The notes: generated by a model from the letters alone, not told the origin. Numbered from the stretch's first letter, positions 44,759-55,816 are shown. The stretch: DNA of 64,000 bases from Corynebacterium frankenforstense DSM 45800 (GCF_001941485.1 NZ_CP009247.1:496001-560000); one strand, 5' to 3'. Numbers and translations are program-made.

Positions 44759-45093
44759 GTGGACCGGCGCCGGCGCGCGCCCCGCCGGTTGCCGCGCACT
44801 CTCCGCGCACCACCACCGCGCACCACCACCGCAGAGCCCGGGCCGCAGTCGATGCGTCCGGGCTCTCGTGTGTCCGGGGGCGGTCTCGGTAGGGCAGCCG
44901 TGGCCGGGTGGCTGGGGTCGCGTGGCTCCGGCCGGGTGGATCCGGTCGGGCAGCCGTGGCCGGGCAGCCGTGGCCGGGTGGATCCGGTCGGGCGGCGTGC
45001 ATTCTCCCTGCGCACGGCGCGGAATGTCCGGTGCGGGGTGCATGCCCCCGAATAAGGGCGGCTTAGGCATGCCTGGGCATACATATTGAGTCA

Positions 45094-45110
45094 ACTACTA
45101 ATTAAGTAGT
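45094..45110. promoter_or_regulatory. Inverted repeat in the efeU promoter region
   Basis: actact-aatta-agtagt, a perfect 6-bp inverted repeat in an AT-rich patch; TTGAGT just upstream (45086-45091) may be a -35. Its regulator is unknown. Confidence 0.4.
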
Positions 45111-45123
45111 GGTCATGTGATGG

Positions 45124-45140
45124 AGGTGAGCCTAGGCTTA
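45124..45140 (+). promoter_or_regulatory. DtxR/IdeR-like iron box upstream of efeUOB
   Basis: aggtgagcctaggctta matches 13 of 17 positions of the DtxR consensus AGGTTAGCCTAACCTAA. A weaker match (ttaggcatgcctgggca) starts at 45064. Iron-dependent repression of efeUOB fits both the site and the gene function. Confidence 0.6.
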
Positions 45141-45220
45141 ACGATCGCCGGTCCTGAGGTCTCTCGAGAACGAGACGCCGGAACGGGGGACCGGCGGTAC
45201 CGAAAGGCGGTGGGATCCAC

Positions 45221-46216
45221 GTGTTCCTCGCAAACTTTCTGATCGCCCTGCGAGAAGGCGTGGAGGCCGCCCTGATCGTCGGCATCCTCGTCGCCTACCT
45301 GAAGAAGGTCGGGCGCACCGACGTCCTGCCCCGCATGTGGGTCGGCGTGGTCATCGCGGCCGTCGTGCCGCTGGCCGCCGGCGCCCTGATGACCTGGGGC
45401 CCCTACACCCTGACCTTCCAGGCGCAGGAGATCCTCGGCGGATCCCTCTCGCTCGTCGCCGTCGCCATGATCACCGGGATGATCCTGTGGATGGGCAAGA
45501 ACGGCAAGAAGATGGGCGCCGACATCACCGGCAAGGCCGACGCCGCGCTCGCCGGCGACTCCTCCGGCTGGGGGATCGTCTGGCTGGCCGTCCTCTCGGT
45601 CGGCCGTGAGGGCGTCGAGACCGCCGTCTTCGTGTGGGCCACCGTCAAGGCGACCACCGACGGCGGCTTCTGGCAGCCCTCCGTCGGCGTGCTGACCGGC
45701 CTGATCGTCGCCGTCTTCATCGGCTGGCTGGTCTACCGCGGCACCGCCCGGATCAACCTGTCGGTGTTCTTCCAGATCACCGGCCTGCTGCTCATCTTCG
45801 TGGCCGCGGGCATCGTCTCCTACGGCATCGGTGACCTCCAGGAGGCCTCCGTGCTGCCGGGCTGGGGCGTGCCGGCCTACGACATCACCGGCTACTTCGA
45901 CGGCTCGATCCCGGGGCTCTCCCCGGACACGGTCTGGTTCGTCCTTCTCGAGGCGATGTTCAACCTCAACCTCGCCCCGACTTACCTGCAGGTCATCGGC
46001 TGGGTGGTCTACCTGGTCATCGTCCTGCCGATCTTCATCATCAACATCCGCGGCACCCGGCGTGCCGTGAAGCGTGCCGAGCACCCGGGGCACGGCCCCG
46101 AGGGCGACGCCCCCGCCGACGGTTCCGGGCCCGCCCCGGCGACCGCCGCGGGCGTCGGAAATCCCGGGTCGGACCCGGCAGCCGCGCACGCGTCCTCCCG
46201 AAAGGAAGAACAGTAA
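45221..46216 (+). CDS. efeU: Ferrous/ferric iron permease EfeU
   Basis: Seven-helix iron permease of the FTR1 family. The 331-residue protein has both REGxE iron-binding motifs: LREGVEAALIVGIL (residues about 10-14) and GREGVETAVFVWA (about 127-131). The hydrophilic C-terminal 60 residues are Ala/Pro-rich and include a dispersed-motif copy (46149-46163). The GTG start follows CGAAAGGCGG. Its stop overlaps the efeO start by 1 bp (TAATG). Confidence 0.93.
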   Translation: MFLANFLIALREGVEAALIVGILVAYLKKVGRTDVLPRMWVGVVIAAVVPLAAGALMTWGPYTLTFQAQEILGGSLSLVAVAMITGMILWMGKNGKKMGADITGKADAALAGDSSGWGIVWLAVLSVGREGVETAVFVWATVKATTDGGFWQPSVGVLTGLIVAVFIGWLVYRGTARINLSVFFQITGLLLIFVAAGIVSYGIGDLQEASVLPGWGVPAYDITGYFDGSIPGLSPDTVWFVLLEAMFNLNLAPTYLQVIGWVVYLVIVLPIFIINIRGTRRAVKRAEHPGHGPEGDAPADGSGPAPATAAGVGNPGSDPAAAHASSRKEEQ

Positions 46217-47430
46217 TGAACCGACGCATTATCTCCGTGGGCGCCGCCGCGCTCGTGCTGCCCGCGGCCCTCGCCGGGTGTGTGGCCAACGACGACGGCG
46301 CCTCCTCCGGCACCGACGCCGCCGGCTCCGGCGACCCGATTGCCGTCGAGATCGACGACACCACCTGCGACGTCGCCGTCAGCGAGGCGAACTCCGGCCA
46401 GGTGAAGTTCACCCTGAACAACAAGGGCCCCGCCAAGAACGAGTTCGAGGTCCTCGCCGAGGACAAGCTGCGCATCGTCGGCGAGCTGGAGAACCTCGGG
46501 CCGGGCACCACCCGCGACTTCACCGTGCTCCTCGAGCCGGGCACCTACTACACCGCCTGCAAGAAGAACATGGTCGGCTCCCTGGTCGACGCCCGCGAGT
46601 TCACCGTCACCGGTGACGCCGTCGAGCTGGCCGCCGACGACCAGGCCGCCATCGACGAGGGCGTCAAGCAGTACGAGGCCTACATCCGCGACCAGTCCGG
46701 TCAGCTGCTCGAGGCCACCAAGAACTTCGCCGAGGCCTACAAGGCCGGCGACGACGACGCCGCCCGCGCCCAGTACGCCCCGGCCCGCATGTTCTACGAG
46801 CGCATCGAGCCGACCGCCGAGGCCTTCGGCGACATCGACCCGGCCCTCGACGAGCGCGAGGCCGACTACCAGGAGGCCGACGACACCGCCGACCGCGAGT
46901 GGACCGGCTGGCACGTCATCGAGAAGGACCTCTGGCAGCCCAAGCCCGAGGACAACGACGGCAAGGCCTACCAGCCCTTCAGCCAGGCCGACCGCGAGAA
47001 GTACGCCGACAAGCTGGTCGCCGACACGCAGGAGCTCTACGACCTCGTCTACGCCGACGACTTCGAGGTGAACATCGACGACATCTCCAACGGCGCCATC
47101 TCGCTGCTCGAGGAGGTCGCCACCACCAAGATCACCGGTGAGGAGGAGCACTTCAGCCACACCGACCTGTGGGACTTCCAGGCCAACCTGGAGGGCGCGG
47201 AGGTCGCCTTCGGCAACGTCGAGGCCCTGGCGAAGAAGAAGGACCCGGAGCTGACCGAGCAGATCAACCAGCGCATCGGTGACCTCAAGGACGAGCTGGC
47301 GAAGTACAAGGAGGGTGACGGCTACGTCTACTACGACACCCTCAACGACCAGCAGACCCGCGAGCTCGCCGACAAGGTCGACGCCCTGCGCGTGCCGCTG
47401 GCCAAGCTGACGGAGGCCATCCTGTCGTGA
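46216..47430 (+). CDS. efeO: Iron uptake lipoprotein EfeO (cupredoxin plus M75 domain)
   Basis: Extracytoplasmic iron-binding partner of EfeU. The 404-residue precursor has the lipobox ALAGC (Cys near 23), a cupredoxin-like domain (about 40-135) and an M75/imelysin domain (about 150-400) with the HxxE metal motif in WHVIEKDLW. Being a lipoprotein here, it is anchored to the outer face of the membrane. It overlaps efeB by 4 bp. Confidence 0.93.
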   Translation: MNRRIISVGAAALVLPAALAGCVANDDGASSGTDAAGSGDPIAVEIDDTTCDVAVSEANSGQVKFTLNNKGPAKNEFEVLAEDKLRIVGELENLGPGTTRDFTVLLEPGTYYTACKKNMVGSLVDAREFTVTGDAVELAADDQAAIDEGVKQYEAYIRDQSGQLLEATKNFAEAYKAGDDDAARAQYAPARMFYERIEPTAEAFGDIDPALDEREADYQEADDTADREWTGWHVIEKDLWQPKPEDNDGKAYQPFSQADREKYADKLVADTQELYDLVYADDFEVNIDDISNGAISLLEEVATTKITGEEEHFSHTDLWDFQANLEGAEVAFGNVEALAKKKDPELTEQINQRIGDLKDELAKYKEGDGYVYYDTLNDQQTRELADKVDALRVPLAKLTEAILS

Positions 47431-48803
47431 CCGGCACGCAGGACAACCCCGGCCTGAACGGCACCGACGGCACTGACGGTGCGGGCGCCCAGGGCGCGTC
47501 CGCCGCCGGGGCCGCCGACGCCGGGAAGTCAGACAGCTTCACCGTCAACCGGCGCACGATGCTCATGGGCGGCATCGGCGCCGGCGCCGCGCTCGGCCTG
47601 GCCGGGTTCGGCGCGGGCTACGGCACCGCCCGGGCCACCGCGGACGGCCCCGCCTCCGACGAGGTGGTGCCCTTCCGCGGCGAGCACCAGTCCGGCATCG
47701 TCACCCCGGCGCAGCAGCAGATGATCGCCGTGGCCTTCGACATGACGGCCGGGCGGCGCGAGGACCTCAGGCAGCTGCTCGAGGACTGGACCCTGGCGGC
47801 CGAGCGCATGCAGGCCGGCGAGCCGGTCAACGACCCGAAGGCGCGCGACGACGTGCCGCCGGACGACACCGGTGAGGCGATGGGCCTGGGCACCGGTGCC
47901 CTGACCATCACCTTCGGCTTCGGCGCGACCCTGTTCGAGCACCCCGAGGACGGCGACCGCTTCGGCCTGGCCGCCCACTGCCCGCAGGTGCTCAAGGACG
48001 GCATGCCGCGCATGGCCGCCGAGAAGATGGACGAGTCCATCTGCAACGGCGACCTGCTCGTGCAGATCTGCGGTGAGGACCCGATGGTGGTCCTGCACGC
48101 GATGCACCAGTTCAAGCGCATCGCCTTCGGCACCGCCTCGGTGAAGTGGATGCAGCTCGGCTACGGGCGCACCTCCTCGACCTCGACGGAGCAGGAGACC
48201 CCGCGCAACTTCTTCGGCTTCAAGGACGGCACCTCCAACATCAAGACGGAGGACACCGACGAGGAGCTGGACAAGCACCTGTGGATCCAGCCCGACGACG
48301 ACGCCGGCGACTGGGCCGCGGGCGGCTCGTACCTCTGCTTCCGCAAGATCCAGATGATGATGGAGGTCTGGGACGAGCTGATCCTCTCCGAGCAGGAGAC
48401 GATCATCGGCCGCGACAAGCTCAAGGGCGCGCCCAAGTCGGGCGGCGACGAGTTCACCGACCCGGACTTCGAGAAGACCGGCGAGGACGGCGAGCCGCTG
48501 ATCGACCCGACCAGCCACGTGGCCAAGGTCCACCCGTCCCACCACGGCGGCGCGCGGATGCTGCGGCGCGGTTACAACTACACGGAGGGGCTGACCAAGT
48601 TCGGCCGGCTCAACGCCGGGCTGTTCTTCATCGCCTTCGTGCGCAACCCCGCGACCAACTTCATCCCGCAGCTGAAGGCCATGTACGACGACCAGATGAC
48701 CGAGTACCTCCAGCACATCGGCAAGGGCATGTTCATCATCCCCGGCGGTCTGCGCGAGGACGACTCGATGGTCGGGCAGCGCCTCTTCGAGGTCTCGGAG
48801 TAG
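47427..48803 (+). CDS. efeB: Tat-exported Dyp-type heme peroxidase EfeB
   Basis: Heme peroxidase of the EfeUOB system, proposed to oxidise Fe(II) or to act on heme. The 458-residue protein has a twin-arginine signal (NRRTMLMGGIGAGAALGLAGFGAG, about residues 33-56) after an Ala/Gly-rich leader, the DyP GxxDG motif in FFGFKDGTSN, and the proximal His/Arg region HPSHHGGARMLRRGYNY. The GTG start overlaps the efeO stop. It is followed by a terminator. Confidence 0.93.
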   Translation: MTGTQDNPGLNGTDGTDGAGAQGASAAGAADAGKSDSFTVNRRTMLMGGIGAGAALGLAGFGAGYGTARATADGPASDEVVPFRGEHQSGIVTPAQQQMIAVAFDMTAGRREDLRQLLEDWTLAAERMQAGEPVNDPKARDDVPPDDTGEAMGLGTGALTITFGFGATLFEHPEDGDRFGLAAHCPQVLKDGMPRMAAEKMDESICNGDLLVQICGEDPMVVLHAMHQFKRIAFGTASVKWMQLGYGRTSSTSTEQETPRNFFGFKDGTSNIKTEDTDEELDKHLWIQPDDDAGDWAAGGSYLCFRKIQMMMEVWDELILSEQETIIGRDKLKGAPKSGGDEFTDPDFEKTGEDGEPLIDPTSHVAKVHPSHHGGARMLRRGYNYTEGLTKFGRLNAGLFFIAFVRNPATNFIPQLKAMYDDQMTEYLQHIGKGMFIIPGGLREDDSMVGQRLFEVSE

Positions 48804-48867
48804 CCCCGCCGGCATGTCCGCCGCCCACGGTGGGAACCACCTGACGCCCGCCTGAGCACAGGCTGTC

Positions 48868-48906
48868 ACGCCCGGGCCCGCCCCATCCGGGGGCAGGCCC
48901 GGGCGT
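48868..48906 (+). terminator. Terminator of efeUOB
   Basis: A perfect 11-bp stem (acgcccgggcc / ggcccgggcgt) with a 17-base loop; no T-run. Confidence 0.55.
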
Positions 48907-49001
48907 CGGCGTAGGTGCACATTCATTTTGTTGCCTAACCGGGCGTTCCCGGGCACAATCGCAACCGGTAATGCCCGCCGAGTGAAGGAGCCCTGGAGCC
49001 C

Positions 49002-50603
49002 GTGGCAGTGCTAGATTTCCTGGCCGATCAACCCCTCATCGCGATGTTCCTGATCCTCGCGGTGGGTCTGGCGGTCGGCAAGATCAAGGTCGCGGGCCTG
49101 GCGCTCGGCGCCTCCGCGGTCCTCTTCGTCGCTCTGGGCCTCAGCGCGATGAACCCGGAGATCAGCCTGCCCACCCTCGTCTACCAGCTGGGCCTGGCGC
49201 TGTTCGTCTACGCGATCGGCCTGACCGCGGGGCGCGAGTTCTTCGCCTCCTTCCTCTCGCGCGGCTGGAAGCTCAACGCCTTCCTGGCGGTCTTCCTGCT
49301 GGCGCTCGTCGGCCTGACCTACGCACTGGTCAGCGGCTTCGGGCTCGACCCGATCAAGGGCTCGGGCATGTTCGCCGGTGCCCTGACCTCGACGCCGGCC
49401 ATGGCCGCCATCGTCGACATGCTCGACGCCTCCCAGGGCGCGGACGTGGTCGTCGGCTACTCGCTGGCCTACCCGGGTGCGGTCATCGCCGCCATCGTCA
49501 TCGCGGCGGCCGGCTCGGCGATCCTCAAGGTCGACCACGTCGCAGACGCCCGCAAGGAGGGCCTGATCGTCGCGCCCGTGCAGTGGCGCGCGATCTCCCT
49601 GCGCAGCGGCATCAGCGGCGCGATCCGCGACCTGCCCGTCGTCGCCGACCAGCCCGTCTCGGCGACCCGCCTGCAGCTGCCCGACGGCACCCACACCCTG
49701 GCCGACCCGGACCGCCCGGTCGAGCCCGGCATGGTCGTGGTGCTCAACGGCACCGAGGAAGCCCTCAACGCCGCCGAGGCCGTCCTCGGCGAGGCCGTGC
49801 CGATGTCCCTGGAGAGCTCCGGGCTGATGTTCCGCCGCCTGACGCTGTCCAACCCGAACGTCGCCGGCAAGACCGTCGGCGAGCTCGACACCGTCGCCCA
49901 CGGCTTCACCATCGCGCGCGTGCGCCGCGGCGACTCCGACATCGCACCGAGCGACGACCTGGTGCTCAACTACTCCGACCGCGTGCGCGTGGTCACCACC
50001 CCGGAGCGCCTGCCGGAGGTCAACCGCTTCTTCGGCGACTCCGAGCGCTCCCTGGCGGACCTGAACCTGCTGCCCTTCGCCCTGGGCCTGCTCGCCGGTC
50101 TGCTCATCGGCGCGATCCCGATCCCGCTGCCCGGCGGCTCGGTGCTCTCCCTGGGCTTCGGCGGCGGCCCGATCATCGCCGGCCTGATCCTCGGCGCGCT
50201 CACCCGCACCGGCGGCATCAACTGGCAGATCCCGTACCACGCCAACCGCACGCTCTCCACGCTCGGTCTGTCGATCTTCCTGGCCGGCGTGGGCACCACC
50301 GCCGGCGCGGGCTTCCGCGACGCGCTGACCGACGCCTCGAGCCTCTACTACATCGGCGCCGGCTTCCTGGTCACCGTCGTGGTCTACCTCGTCAGCGCTG
50401 CGGTCGGCATGTGGCTGCTGCACCTGACCTGGGACGAGGCGATGGGTGTCGCCGCCGGTGCGTCGACCAACCCGGCCGTGATCTCCTACCTCAACGAGCA
50501 GACGGGCACCGAGCTGGCCGCCCGCGGCTACGCCACCGTCTACCCGACGGGCATGGTCGGCAAGATCATCGCGGGCCAGCTGCTGGTCCTGCTGCTCGTC
50601 TGA
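49002..50603 (+). CDS. AspT/YidE/YbjL-family transporter (aspartate:alanine exchanger family, SucE-like)
   Basis: The 533-residue membrane protein has two sets of hydrophobic segments (about residues 5-180 and 360-530), each an AspT/YidE/YbjL duplication unit, around cytosolic TrkA-C-like (RCK_C) domains (about 200-340). Related corynebacterial proteins include the succinate exporter SucE, and the family also contains AspT; dicarboxylate exchange is a reasonable but unproven guess. The GTG start follows GAAGGAGCC. It is a single gene between efeUOB and tsaB. The 198-bp gap before it includes an AT-richer stretch (48920-48945). Confidence 0.8.
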   Translation: MAVLDFLADQPLIAMFLILAVGLAVGKIKVAGLALGASAVLFVALGLSAMNPEISLPTLVYQLGLALFVYAIGLTAGREFFASFLSRGWKLNAFLAVFLLALVGLTYALVSGFGLDPIKGSGMFAGALTSTPAMAAIVDMLDASQGADVVVGYSLAYPGAVIAAIVIAAAGSAILKVDHVADARKEGLIVAPVQWRAISLRSGISGAIRDLPVVADQPVSATRLQLPDGTHTLADPDRPVEPGMVVVLNGTEEALNAAEAVLGEAVPMSLESSGLMFRRLTLSNPNVAGKTVGELDTVAHGFTIARVRRGDSDIAPSDDLVLNYSDRVRVVTTPERLPEVNRFFGDSERSLADLNLLPFALGLLAGLLIGAIPIPLPGGSVLSLGFGGGPIIAGLILGALTRTGGINWQIPYHANRTLSTLGLSIFLAGVGTTAGAGFRDALTDASSLYYIGAGFLVTVVVYLVSAAVGMWLLHLTWDEAMGVAAGASTNPAVISYLNEQTGTELAARGYATVYPTGMVGKIIAGQLLVLLLV

Positions 50604-50617
50604 TCCAGGCGGGGCAG

Positions 50618-50623
50618 TAGGGT
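50618..50623 (+). promoter_or_regulatory. -10 element for leaderless tsaB mRNA
   Basis: TAGGGT ends seven bases before the GTG at 50631. Confidence 0.55.
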
Positions 50624-50630
50624 TGCGCGT

Positions 50631-51293
50631 GTGACAACGCTCGCCCTGGACACCTCAACCGCCCGCCTCGTCGTCGGACTCGTCGACGGGGTCTCCGACG
50701 CCGCCCGCCCCGCGCCCGTCGTGCGCGCCGCCCGCGTGCTCGACGACGCCCGGCGCCACAACGAGCTGCTCGTGCCGACCATCGCCGAGGTGCTCGCCGA
50801 GGCGGGCCTGAACTACGCCGACATCGACCGGGTGGTCTGCGGCTGCGGCCCGGGCCCCTTCACCGGCCTGCGCGTCGGCATGGCCACCGCCGCCGCGACC
50901 GCCGACGCCCTGGGCGTGCCCCTGCGCGGGGTCTGCTCCCTGGACGCCGTGGCGCGCTCGCCGCGCCTGAGCGGGCGGGTCGCGCTCGTCGTCTCCGACG
51001 CGCGGCGCCGCGAGGCCTACTGGGCCACCTACGACGCCGCCGGCGCCCGCACCGCCGGCCCCGAGGTCTGCGCCCCGGCCGACCTGCCGCTGCCCGCGGG
51101 CCTGGCGGTCGTCAGCGCGCCGGACACGCTGGCCGAGAAGCTGCCGGAGACCGGCGACGCCGAGCTCGTCGAGCTCTACCCGGAGCCGGCCGGCCTGGTC
51201 ACCGCGCCCGAGGTCGAGTTCCGGCCCATCTACCTGCGCCGCCCGGACGCCGTCGCGCCGACGGTGCGCGTCTCCCCGGCGCTGCGCCCGTGA
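50631..51293 (+). CDS. tsaB: tRNA threonylcarbamoyladenosine biosynthesis protein TsaB
   Basis: Partner of TsaD and TsaE in t6A synthesis. The 220-residue ASKHA-fold protein has LALDTSTARLVVGLVDG at the N-terminus, then VCGCGPGPFTGLRVGMATA (near residue 70), the TsaB signature. The GTG at 50631 is probably leaderless. It overlaps rimI by 4 bp (GTGA). Confidence 0.94.
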   Translation: MTTLALDTSTARLVVGLVDGVSDAARPAPVVRAARVLDDARRHNELLVPTIAEVLAEAGLNYADIDRVVCGCGPGPFTGLRVGMATAAATADALGVPLRGVCSLDAVARSPRLSGRVALVVSDARRREAYWATYDAAGARTAGPEVCAPADLPLPAGLAVVSAPDTLAEKLPETGDAELVELYPEPAGLVTAPEVEFRPIYLRRPDAVAPTVRVSPALRP

Positions 51294-51868
51294 GCGGCGG
51301 CCCGATTGACGACGTCGCGCCCGGCGGCGCCGGCGGTTCCGGCGCCGCCGGGTGCGGGGACGCCGCCGGCGGCGGCACTGAGAGCGCCGCGGGCGACGCG
51401 GCCCGGGGCGTGGTCTGGCGCGGGCTCGAGACCCGGGACGCCGTGCGCTGCGCGGAGCTGGAACGCGTCCTCTTCCCGGGCGAGAGCCCGTGGCCGGAGC
51501 AGGCCTTCCGCGAGGAGTTCGCGGCGCGCTCGACGATCTACGTCGGCTGCGAGATCGACGGGCTGCTCGTCGGCTACGCGGGCCTCGGCATCGCCGGGCC
51601 CCTGCGCGACCCGGAGTTCGAGGTGCACACCGTGGGCGTGGACCCGGGGTTCCAGGGCCGTGGGCTCGGCCGTGGGCTGATGGACGTGCTGCTCGCGGAG
51701 GCCGACCGATTCGGCGGTCCGGTCTTCCTCGAGGTGCGCACGGACAACGCCCCGGCCATCGGGCTCTACGAGTCGCTCGGCTTCGAACGCATCGGTGTGC
51801 GCCGCGGTTATTACCAGCCCTCGGGGGCGGACGCGTACACGATGCGCCGCGCGGGCGTCGGAAATTGA
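51290..51868 (+). CDS. rimI: Ribosomal protein S18-alanine N-acetyltransferase RimI (GNAT)
   Basis: The 192-residue protein has a Gly/Ala-rich N-terminal extension (about residues 1-40) and a GNAT domain with the acetyl-CoA loop VDPGFQGRGLGRGLMDVLL (about 119-137) and the end APAIGLYESLGFERIGVRRGYY. It lies between tsaB and tsaD, the standard context for rimI. Dispersed-motif copies occur at both its 5' end (51304-51318) and its 3' end (51852-51866), so the extension may be partly repeat-derived. Confidence 0.88.
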   Translation: MSGGPIDDVAPGGAGGSGAAGCGDAAGGGTESAAGDAARGVVWRGLETRDAVRCAELERVLFPGESPWPEQAFREEFAARSTIYVGCEIDGLLVGYAGLGIAGPLRDPEFEVHTVGVDPGFQGRGLGRGLMDVLLAEADRFGGPVFLEVRTDNAPAIGLYESLGFERIGVRRGYYQPSGADAYTMRRAGVGN

Positions 51869-51937
51869 GACGGCGCGCCGCGCGCGCCGGTGACCGTGCG
51901 CGGGGACGGCGCGTCCGGGGCCGTTTGACCGGCTCGG

Positions 51938-51943
51938 TAACCT
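51938..51943 (+). promoter_or_regulatory. -10 element for leaderless tsaD mRNA
   Basis: TAACCT ends seven bases before the ATG at 51951. Confidence 0.55.
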
Positions 51944-51950
51944 TGAGCGC

Positions 51951-53003
51951 ATGATCATCCTGGGTGTGGAGTCCTCCTGCGACGAGACCGGCGTCGGCGT
52001 GGTGCGCCTGAACGACGACGGCACGGTGACGGTCCTGGCCGACCAGGTCGCCTCGTCGATGACGCAGCACGCCCGCTTCGGCGGTGTGGTGCCGGAGATC
52101 GCCTCGCGCGCCCACCTCGAGGCCGTCGTGCCCGTCATGCGCGCGGCGCTGGAGGAGGCCGGCATCGGGCGCCCGGACGCGGTGGCCGCCACCGTCGGGC
52201 CGGGCCTGGCCGGGGCGCTCCTGGTCGGCGCCTCGGCCGCGAAGGCCTACGCGGCGGCCTGGGGCGTGCCCTTCTACGGGGTCAACCACCTCGGCGGGCA
52301 CGTCGCCGTCGGCTCGCTGACCGGCGAGGGCGGGCTGGGCCACGCCGTCGCGCTGCTGGTCTCCGGCGGGCACACGCAGCTGCTCGAGGTCGGCTCCGAC
52401 GGGCTGCCGGTGCGCGAGCTAGGCTCCACGCTCGACGACGCCGCCGGCGAGGCCTACGACAAGGTCTCCCGCCTGCTCGGCCTGGGCTACCCGGGTGGGC
52501 CGGCCATCGACAACGCCGCGCGCGACGGCGACCCGGAGGCGATCGCCTTCCCGCGCGGGCTGATGCGCGCCCGCGACGAGGAGCACGGCCACCGCCACGA
52601 CTTCTCCTTCTCCGGGCTCAAGACCGCCGTGGCCCGCCACGTCGAGGCCGCAGAGCGCGAGGGGCGCACCGTGCGCGTGGCCGACGTGTGCGCCTCCTTC
52701 CAGGAGGCCGTCTGCGACGTGCTGACCTTCAAGGCCGTGCGCGCCTGCCAGGACACCGGGGCGGACACGCTGCTGCTCGGCGGGGGAGTGGCGGCCAACT
52801 CGCGGCTGCGCGAGCTCGCCGGCCGGCGGTGCGCGGCGGCCGGGATCGCGCTGCGGGTGCCCGAGCCGAAGCTGTGCACCGACAACGGGCTGATGATCGC
52901 CACGCTGGCGGCCAAGCTCATCCACGGTGGGGCGCAGCCCTCGGGCTACGCGGTGGGCACGGACACCTCGCTCGAGGTGGACACCCCGCTCGTGGCGGGC
53001 TGA
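51951..53003 (+). CDS. tsaD: tRNA N6-adenosine threonylcarbamoyltransferase TsaD
   Basis: Catalytic subunit that transfers threonylcarbamoyl to A37 of tRNA. The 350-residue protein has [17 protein letters not shown] at the N-terminus, metal-binding histidines in [12 protein letters not shown] (near residue 115), [10 protein letters not shown] and [13 protein letters not shown], and the late [15 protein letters not shown]. It is probably leaderless, and separate from tsaB-rimI because an 82-bp gap carries its own -10. Confidence 0.95.
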   Translation: MIILGVESSCDETGVGVVRLNDDGTVTVLADQVASSMTQHARFGGVVPEIASRAHLEAVVPVMRAALEEAGIGRPDAVAATVGPGLAGALLVGASAAKAYAAAWGVPFYGVNHLGGHVAVGSLTGEGGLGHAVALLVSGGHTQLLEVGSDGLPVRELGSTLDDAAGEAYDKVSRLLGLGYPGGPAIDNAARDGDPEAIAFPRGLMRARDEEHGHRHDFSFSGLKTAVARHVEAAEREGRTVRVADVCASFQEAVCDVLTFKAVRACQDTGADTLLLGGGVAANSRLRELAGRRCAAAGIALRVPEPKLCTDNGLMIATLAAKLIHGGAQPSGYAVGTDTSLEVDTPLVAG

Positions 53004-53160
53004 GGGGCACGGCGGGTCTGTGCGAGGGGCCGCACGCACCGACGTGCGGTGAACCCGCGGCGTCGGCGCGGTGAACGAAAGGTGGCCTGCGCTGCGGAAA
53101 CATCGGATCCGGGTTAGCGTGAGCCTGACTTCGGCCCGTACCGACCCGATGGAGGACCCC

Positions 53161-53580
53161 ATGACCCGTGGCCTGCTGGTGCAGCCTGACCTCTCCCACC
53201 GCGTCGTCGACTTCGAACTCGACGACGCCGCCGAACTGCTCGGCGGCCCGGTCGACGGCCGGGTCTCCGTCGTCTTCCAGGAGGAGGGCGACGTCTACGC
53301 CGCGCTCTACAGCGCCGGCGCCGCGGCCGCCGGTGCCGAGCCCAACCCCGTGGCCTCCCTGGCCCGCAACGAGGCCGCGACCGGCAACTCCGCCTTCCTG
53401 CCCGACCCGACCCGCGCCATCAGCGGTCCGGTGCTCTTCGTCGGCGCCGACGGCGAGGACATCGACGACGACACCGTCGCCCGCGTCGACGACGCCGTGC
53501 GCGCCGTCGAGGCCTACCGCGAGGACGAGCCCGAGGACTTCGCCCTCTGGCGCGCCGCGGTGCTCAACCTCGCCAACTGA
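53161..53580 (+). CDS. Small conserved-looking acidic protein of unknown function
   Basis: A 139-residue soluble, acidic protein ([50 protein letters not shown]...). It has mixed alpha/beta character, no cysteines and no signal. I do not recognise a family. The ATG at 53161 follows TGGAGG at 5 bp. TAGCGT at 53115-53120 is a possible -10. It stands alone between tsaD and groES, followed by a strong hairpin. Confidence 0.7.
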   Translation: MTRGLLVQPDLSHRVVDFELDDAAELLGGPVDGRVSVVFQEEGDVYAALYSAGAAAAGAEPNPVASLARNEAATGNSAFLPDPTRAISGPVLFVGADGEDIDDDTVARVDDAVRAVEAYREDEPEDFALWRAAVLNLAN

Positions 53581-53602
53581 CCGCCGCGCGCACCCGACCT
53601 CC

Positions 53603-53638
53603 GGCCCGCCTCCCGCGACCTCGCGGGGTGCGGGCCTT
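53603..53638 (+). terminator. Terminator before groES
   Basis: ggcccgc ... gcgggcc closing an inner cccgcg / cgcggg pair, followed by TTCG. Strong stem, weak T-run. Confidence 0.6.
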
Positions 53639-53685
53639 CGCCGCTCCGCCGGCGCCCCGGCGCTGGCAGTTGTGGTTGTTGAATG

Positions 53686-53712
53686 CTGGCACTCACGGGG
53701 GTAGAGTGCCAA
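53686..53712 (+). promoter_or_regulatory. CIRCE element (HrcA operator) upstream of groES-groEL
   Basis: ctggcactc, nine bases, gagtgccaa: the classic inverted repeat of heat-shock operons, differing from TTAGCACTC-N9-GAGTGCTAA only at the outer bases. It predicts HrcA repression. Confidence 0.92.
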
Positions 53713-53810
53713 ACAGGTTGACGGACACACAGTTGTCCACCCGCGACGGCGGCTGTGCCTCACTTCCGCGACCGGCTTTGAACGAAACTTTCAGCAATGG
53801 AGGAATGACA

Positions 53811-54110
53811 GTGGCAAACGTCAACATCACCCCGCTCGAGGACCGCATCCTGGTCCAGATCAACGAGGCCGAGACCACCACCAAGTCCGGCCTGGTCATC
53901 CCGGACACCGCCAAGGAGCGTCCGCAGGAGGCCACCGTCATCGCCGTCGGCAAGGGCCGCTTCGACGACGAGGGCAACCGCGTGCCCGTGGACGTCAAGG
54001 AGGGCGACACCGTCATCTTCTCGCGTTACGGCGGCACCGAGATCAAGTACGACGGCGAGGACTATCTGATCCTCTCCGCCCGCGACGTGCTCGCGGTCGT
54101 CGGCAAGTAA
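53811..54110 (+). CDS. groS: Co-chaperonin GroES
   Basis: Heptameric lid of the GroEL chamber. It is 99 residues: [39 protein letters not shown], with the mobile loop and the end [15 protein letters not shown] choose the GTG at 53811 because GGAGG lies seven bases upstream; the ATG at 53805 is one base from that site. It is 15 bp before groEL and under CIRCE control. Confidence 0.96.
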   Translation: MANVNITPLEDRILVQINEAETTTKSGLVIPDTAKERPQEATVIAVGKGRFDDEGNRVPVDVKEGDTVIFSRYGGTEIKYDGEDYLILSARDVLAVVGK

Positions 54111-55739
<1,629 letters not shown>

Positions 55740-55816
55740 CGGCTGAACACGGCCGCGCCGCCCGGGCCGGGTCACCGGCCGGGTGCGCGTGACCGCGCCG
55801 CCGTCGCGGACGAACG

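Larger units (their letters stand above)
44759..45220. other. 462-bp gene-free region before efeU
   Basis: No coding potential. 44890-44995 is made of imperfect repeats of gggcagccgtggccggg and ggtggatccggtcggg, each present two to three times. The 160 bp before efeU drop sharply in GC and carry the regulatory elements listed separately. Confidence 0.6.
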
